From assembly GCA_013396915.1 (NCBI GenBank), contig VWZL01005200.1, positions 44,399-108,398 on the forward strand: DNA of 64,000 bases, written 5' to 3'. Positions 62,101 through 64,000 of this stretch are shown here, one piece after another. Every line of letters starts with the position of its first letter. The first letter of the stretch is position 1. The translations under genes and the position numbers were made by a program. The notes under the pieces are model-generated. The model was not told where the DNA came from, searched no databases, and worked only from the letters and a program-made list of their open reading frames with translations. The stretch is from Stercorarius parasiticus (lineage: Eukaryota > Chordata > Aves > Charadriiformes > Stercorariidae).

Positions 62101-63965
62101 ACCCTTCTTAGCAATGGAATTTTTTAAGCCAGCTAATTTGCCATTTTCAGATCTATTAACAGTTAGGTAATAGGAGGATGTAGAGAAATGCAGGATCTCT
62201 GCTGTCCTGGTAAATGTTCATATGTCTTAAAAGACAGCATATTGAGGCAGGGGAGGAAAATGGACCAATGGTTATTTTGCTGAGGAATGTGGCCATATTA
62301 GTACCCAGAATGGTACATCAAGTCGGGAAGTACAGGATGGGGTTGCACCAGTGATGTTCGTATTTTTCTCATTTTTGTTTTTGTTGGTTTTTTGGTGGTG
62401 GCTTGTTTGGGTTTAGATTGAGTGCCATTTTGAGACAGTTTAAAGGGTAAATGGACAATGTCCACACACATTTTCTTAAGCCTGTAAGTCAGGAACGGAA
62501 TAGATTCCCTGCAAGTCAGATACAGGCATCAGATTTCTCAGTTTTGGTTCAACATGAAATGCCTTTATTACTAAAATAATATTACTAAATAATATTATAA
62601 AATTTGTAAAATAGCTATATTGGTGTAGATTCTTTCAAGGATTAGTTCACAGCCTGAGGCTGCTTTGGAAACTGGTGTTTGTAATTTAACAGTGCACTGC
62701 AGCTGCCACGTGTCCCTAACTGGCGGAGAGCACATAGAAACCGTGGGTTTAAGGTAAAAAAAAAGGAAGAAACAGGTTGTTTTATTGCCTCCCGTGAAGA
62801 AATCTGTTCCTACCACTGTTTGCAGTAGGTCCATCCCAGTTTATTCTCCTCCAGAAGAGGCTGGGAAGAGGGTTGGTCTCTTCCCTGCTCTCTCCTGCAC
62901 CGCCACAGTTCAGAGGATCTTCTGTGATCTTGTAGTAAAGCTCTAGGAAATGCAAAAGTTGGGGAAAAAGCTCCTGCTAGACACCAATAGGGAAATCCCA
63001 CAAACGGGGTGTGGCATGGACTCCCCTCCCCGCTCTCAGTCAGCCTCAGCATTTAGCCAGGCCTGGGATGCTTCCAGCTCCCTCCTGTCCTGTCGCGATC
63101 ATATGAACTGCTGACAGTTGGCAGCGTTTAGCATGTTCCAACCTGCCACGGAGCCTGTCCTTGGTTCGCTGCAGGGTTTTAGCAGGCTGGCGTTCACTGC
63201 GGTGTGCGTGGTGGGGTATCTCCAGCGGATAACCGTATCTCCATGCTCCTGTCAGGCAGCAAGGACAGCCGCCACCAAGGTTTGTAGGGATACTGTCTCA
63301 CGTTTCTAAGTCATAACTGCACAGAAAGAGACATCTGTAATATCGCATCTTTCTTCTGCTTTCTTAGATGTTAAACTGCTGTCATGGTGAATTTCCTCAC
63401 TGGTACATGCAGGGACTAAGAAAAACTCCAGATCATTTCTTACCAATTCACAGGTAAAAAAATACCTGTTTCACAAAATTCCCTCTCAGCCCATGCCCTA
63501 CCATTGGGTCCTATCTTCTACCTAAGCTTTCAGCTTCAAATACCCAACTGATGTCTCATGTGTCTCCTTCCAAATGGTGGGTTCTTTTTTTTAATACATT
63601 CATGGTTTAATATCTCTTTTTTGGCTGAGACTGACCCTTTACAGGCAGTCACTGGAAGAGTAGGACGCCTGAAGCAGGGACTTAGTTTGCTTTCTAAAAT
63701 TCTGCTTTTGATTAGAAGGGAATATCCGTCAGACTGAAAACAAATCTCTCGGGACTGGTCATGTAGGACATCAGATCTCCAGTCCTCTCTCTGGGGAACA
63801 ACTTTCCGTTTGGCAAACATGGGAAACGCCTCTTGCTACTTTATTTGTCTGACAACAACTTCTGTCAAATTTTTACTAACTTGCTACCCCGCCATATGAC
63901 ATAACTCCAAAATAAATTTACTGCGCAATCATCTGTGGAAAACAGATAGAGGTTCACAGAGGCTC
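59150..63965. other. Region upstream of the TRIM gene, no gene recognised
   Basis: The first few hundred bases should hold the TRIM 5' UTR and promoter. They are not CpG-rich and show no clear TATA box, so expression may be tissue-restricted (inference). The remainder is AT-rich single-copy DNA with a G run at 61904-61912 and a short (TA)n at about 62005-62014. I see no exon, RNA or CR1 until the right edge. Confidence 0.5.
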
Positions 63966-63966
63966 G

Positions 63967-64000
63967 CTTCTCAAGCTTGTCCAGATCGCTCTGGATGGCA
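63967..64000 (-). mobile_element. Start of another CR1 LINE fragment, cut by the window edge
   Basis: TTCTCAAGCTTGTCCAGATC followed by GCTCTGGATGGCA is the antisense of the CR1 ORF2 block that reads CCATCCAGAG..CTGGACAAGCT in CR1 sense. Only about 34 bases are in view, so the identification rests on a short match. Confidence 0.6.

Overview
This is nuclear DNA from a bird. The evidence is many 5'-truncated CR1 LINE fragments with their typical 3' ends and reverse-transcriptase remnants, no mammalian-type SINEs that I recognise, small compact CpG islands, and split vertebrate genes. The species cannot be named from the sequence. Four runs of N (a single base at 11693, then 421, 231 and 251 bases) show it is a draft assembly. 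Three loci are firm and all are read from the minus strand.

Left third (1-~13.6 kb): the 5' part of WNT7A. Coding exon 2 is at 10637-10863. Positions 1-10636 are the beginning of intron 2, because exons 3 and 4 lie beyond the left edge. A GC-rich CpG island follows at about 11.2-13.6 kb and should hold exon 1 and the promoter. Exon 1 itself is not visible and may lie in the 421-base gap. CR1 fragments lie at 0.9, 7.8, 13.7, 14.3, 21.8-23.1 and 29.4-30.2 kb; the 21.8-23.1 kb pair is one CR1 inserted inside another.

Middle (30-50 kb): a domain in which I recognise no CR1. It carries the let-7 cluster let-7a-1, let-7f-1, let-7d (in order of transcription, right to left, at 41.5, 41.1 and 40.0 kb). 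Its probable promoter is a CpG island at 48.0-48.8 kb with two CCAAT boxes, a YY1-like site and a splice donor facing the cluster.

Right part (54.5-59.2 kb): a four-exon TRIM/RBCC gene. All four coding exons can be placed with consensus splice sites and join in phase 0 to give 361 residues: C3HC4 RING, one B-box, coiled coil, acidic tail. It looks MuRF-like. Its B-box lacks one zinc-ligand cysteine, replaced by proline. The last ~30 bases enter another CR1.

I found no unknown multi-gene system. The most notable points are the tight linkage of WNT7A to let-7a-1/f-1/d (which mirrors the WNT7B/let-7a-3/let-7b linkage of human 22q13 and is not kept for WNT7A in human), the altered B-box of the TRIM gene, and the CR1-free neighbourhood of the let-7 cluster.
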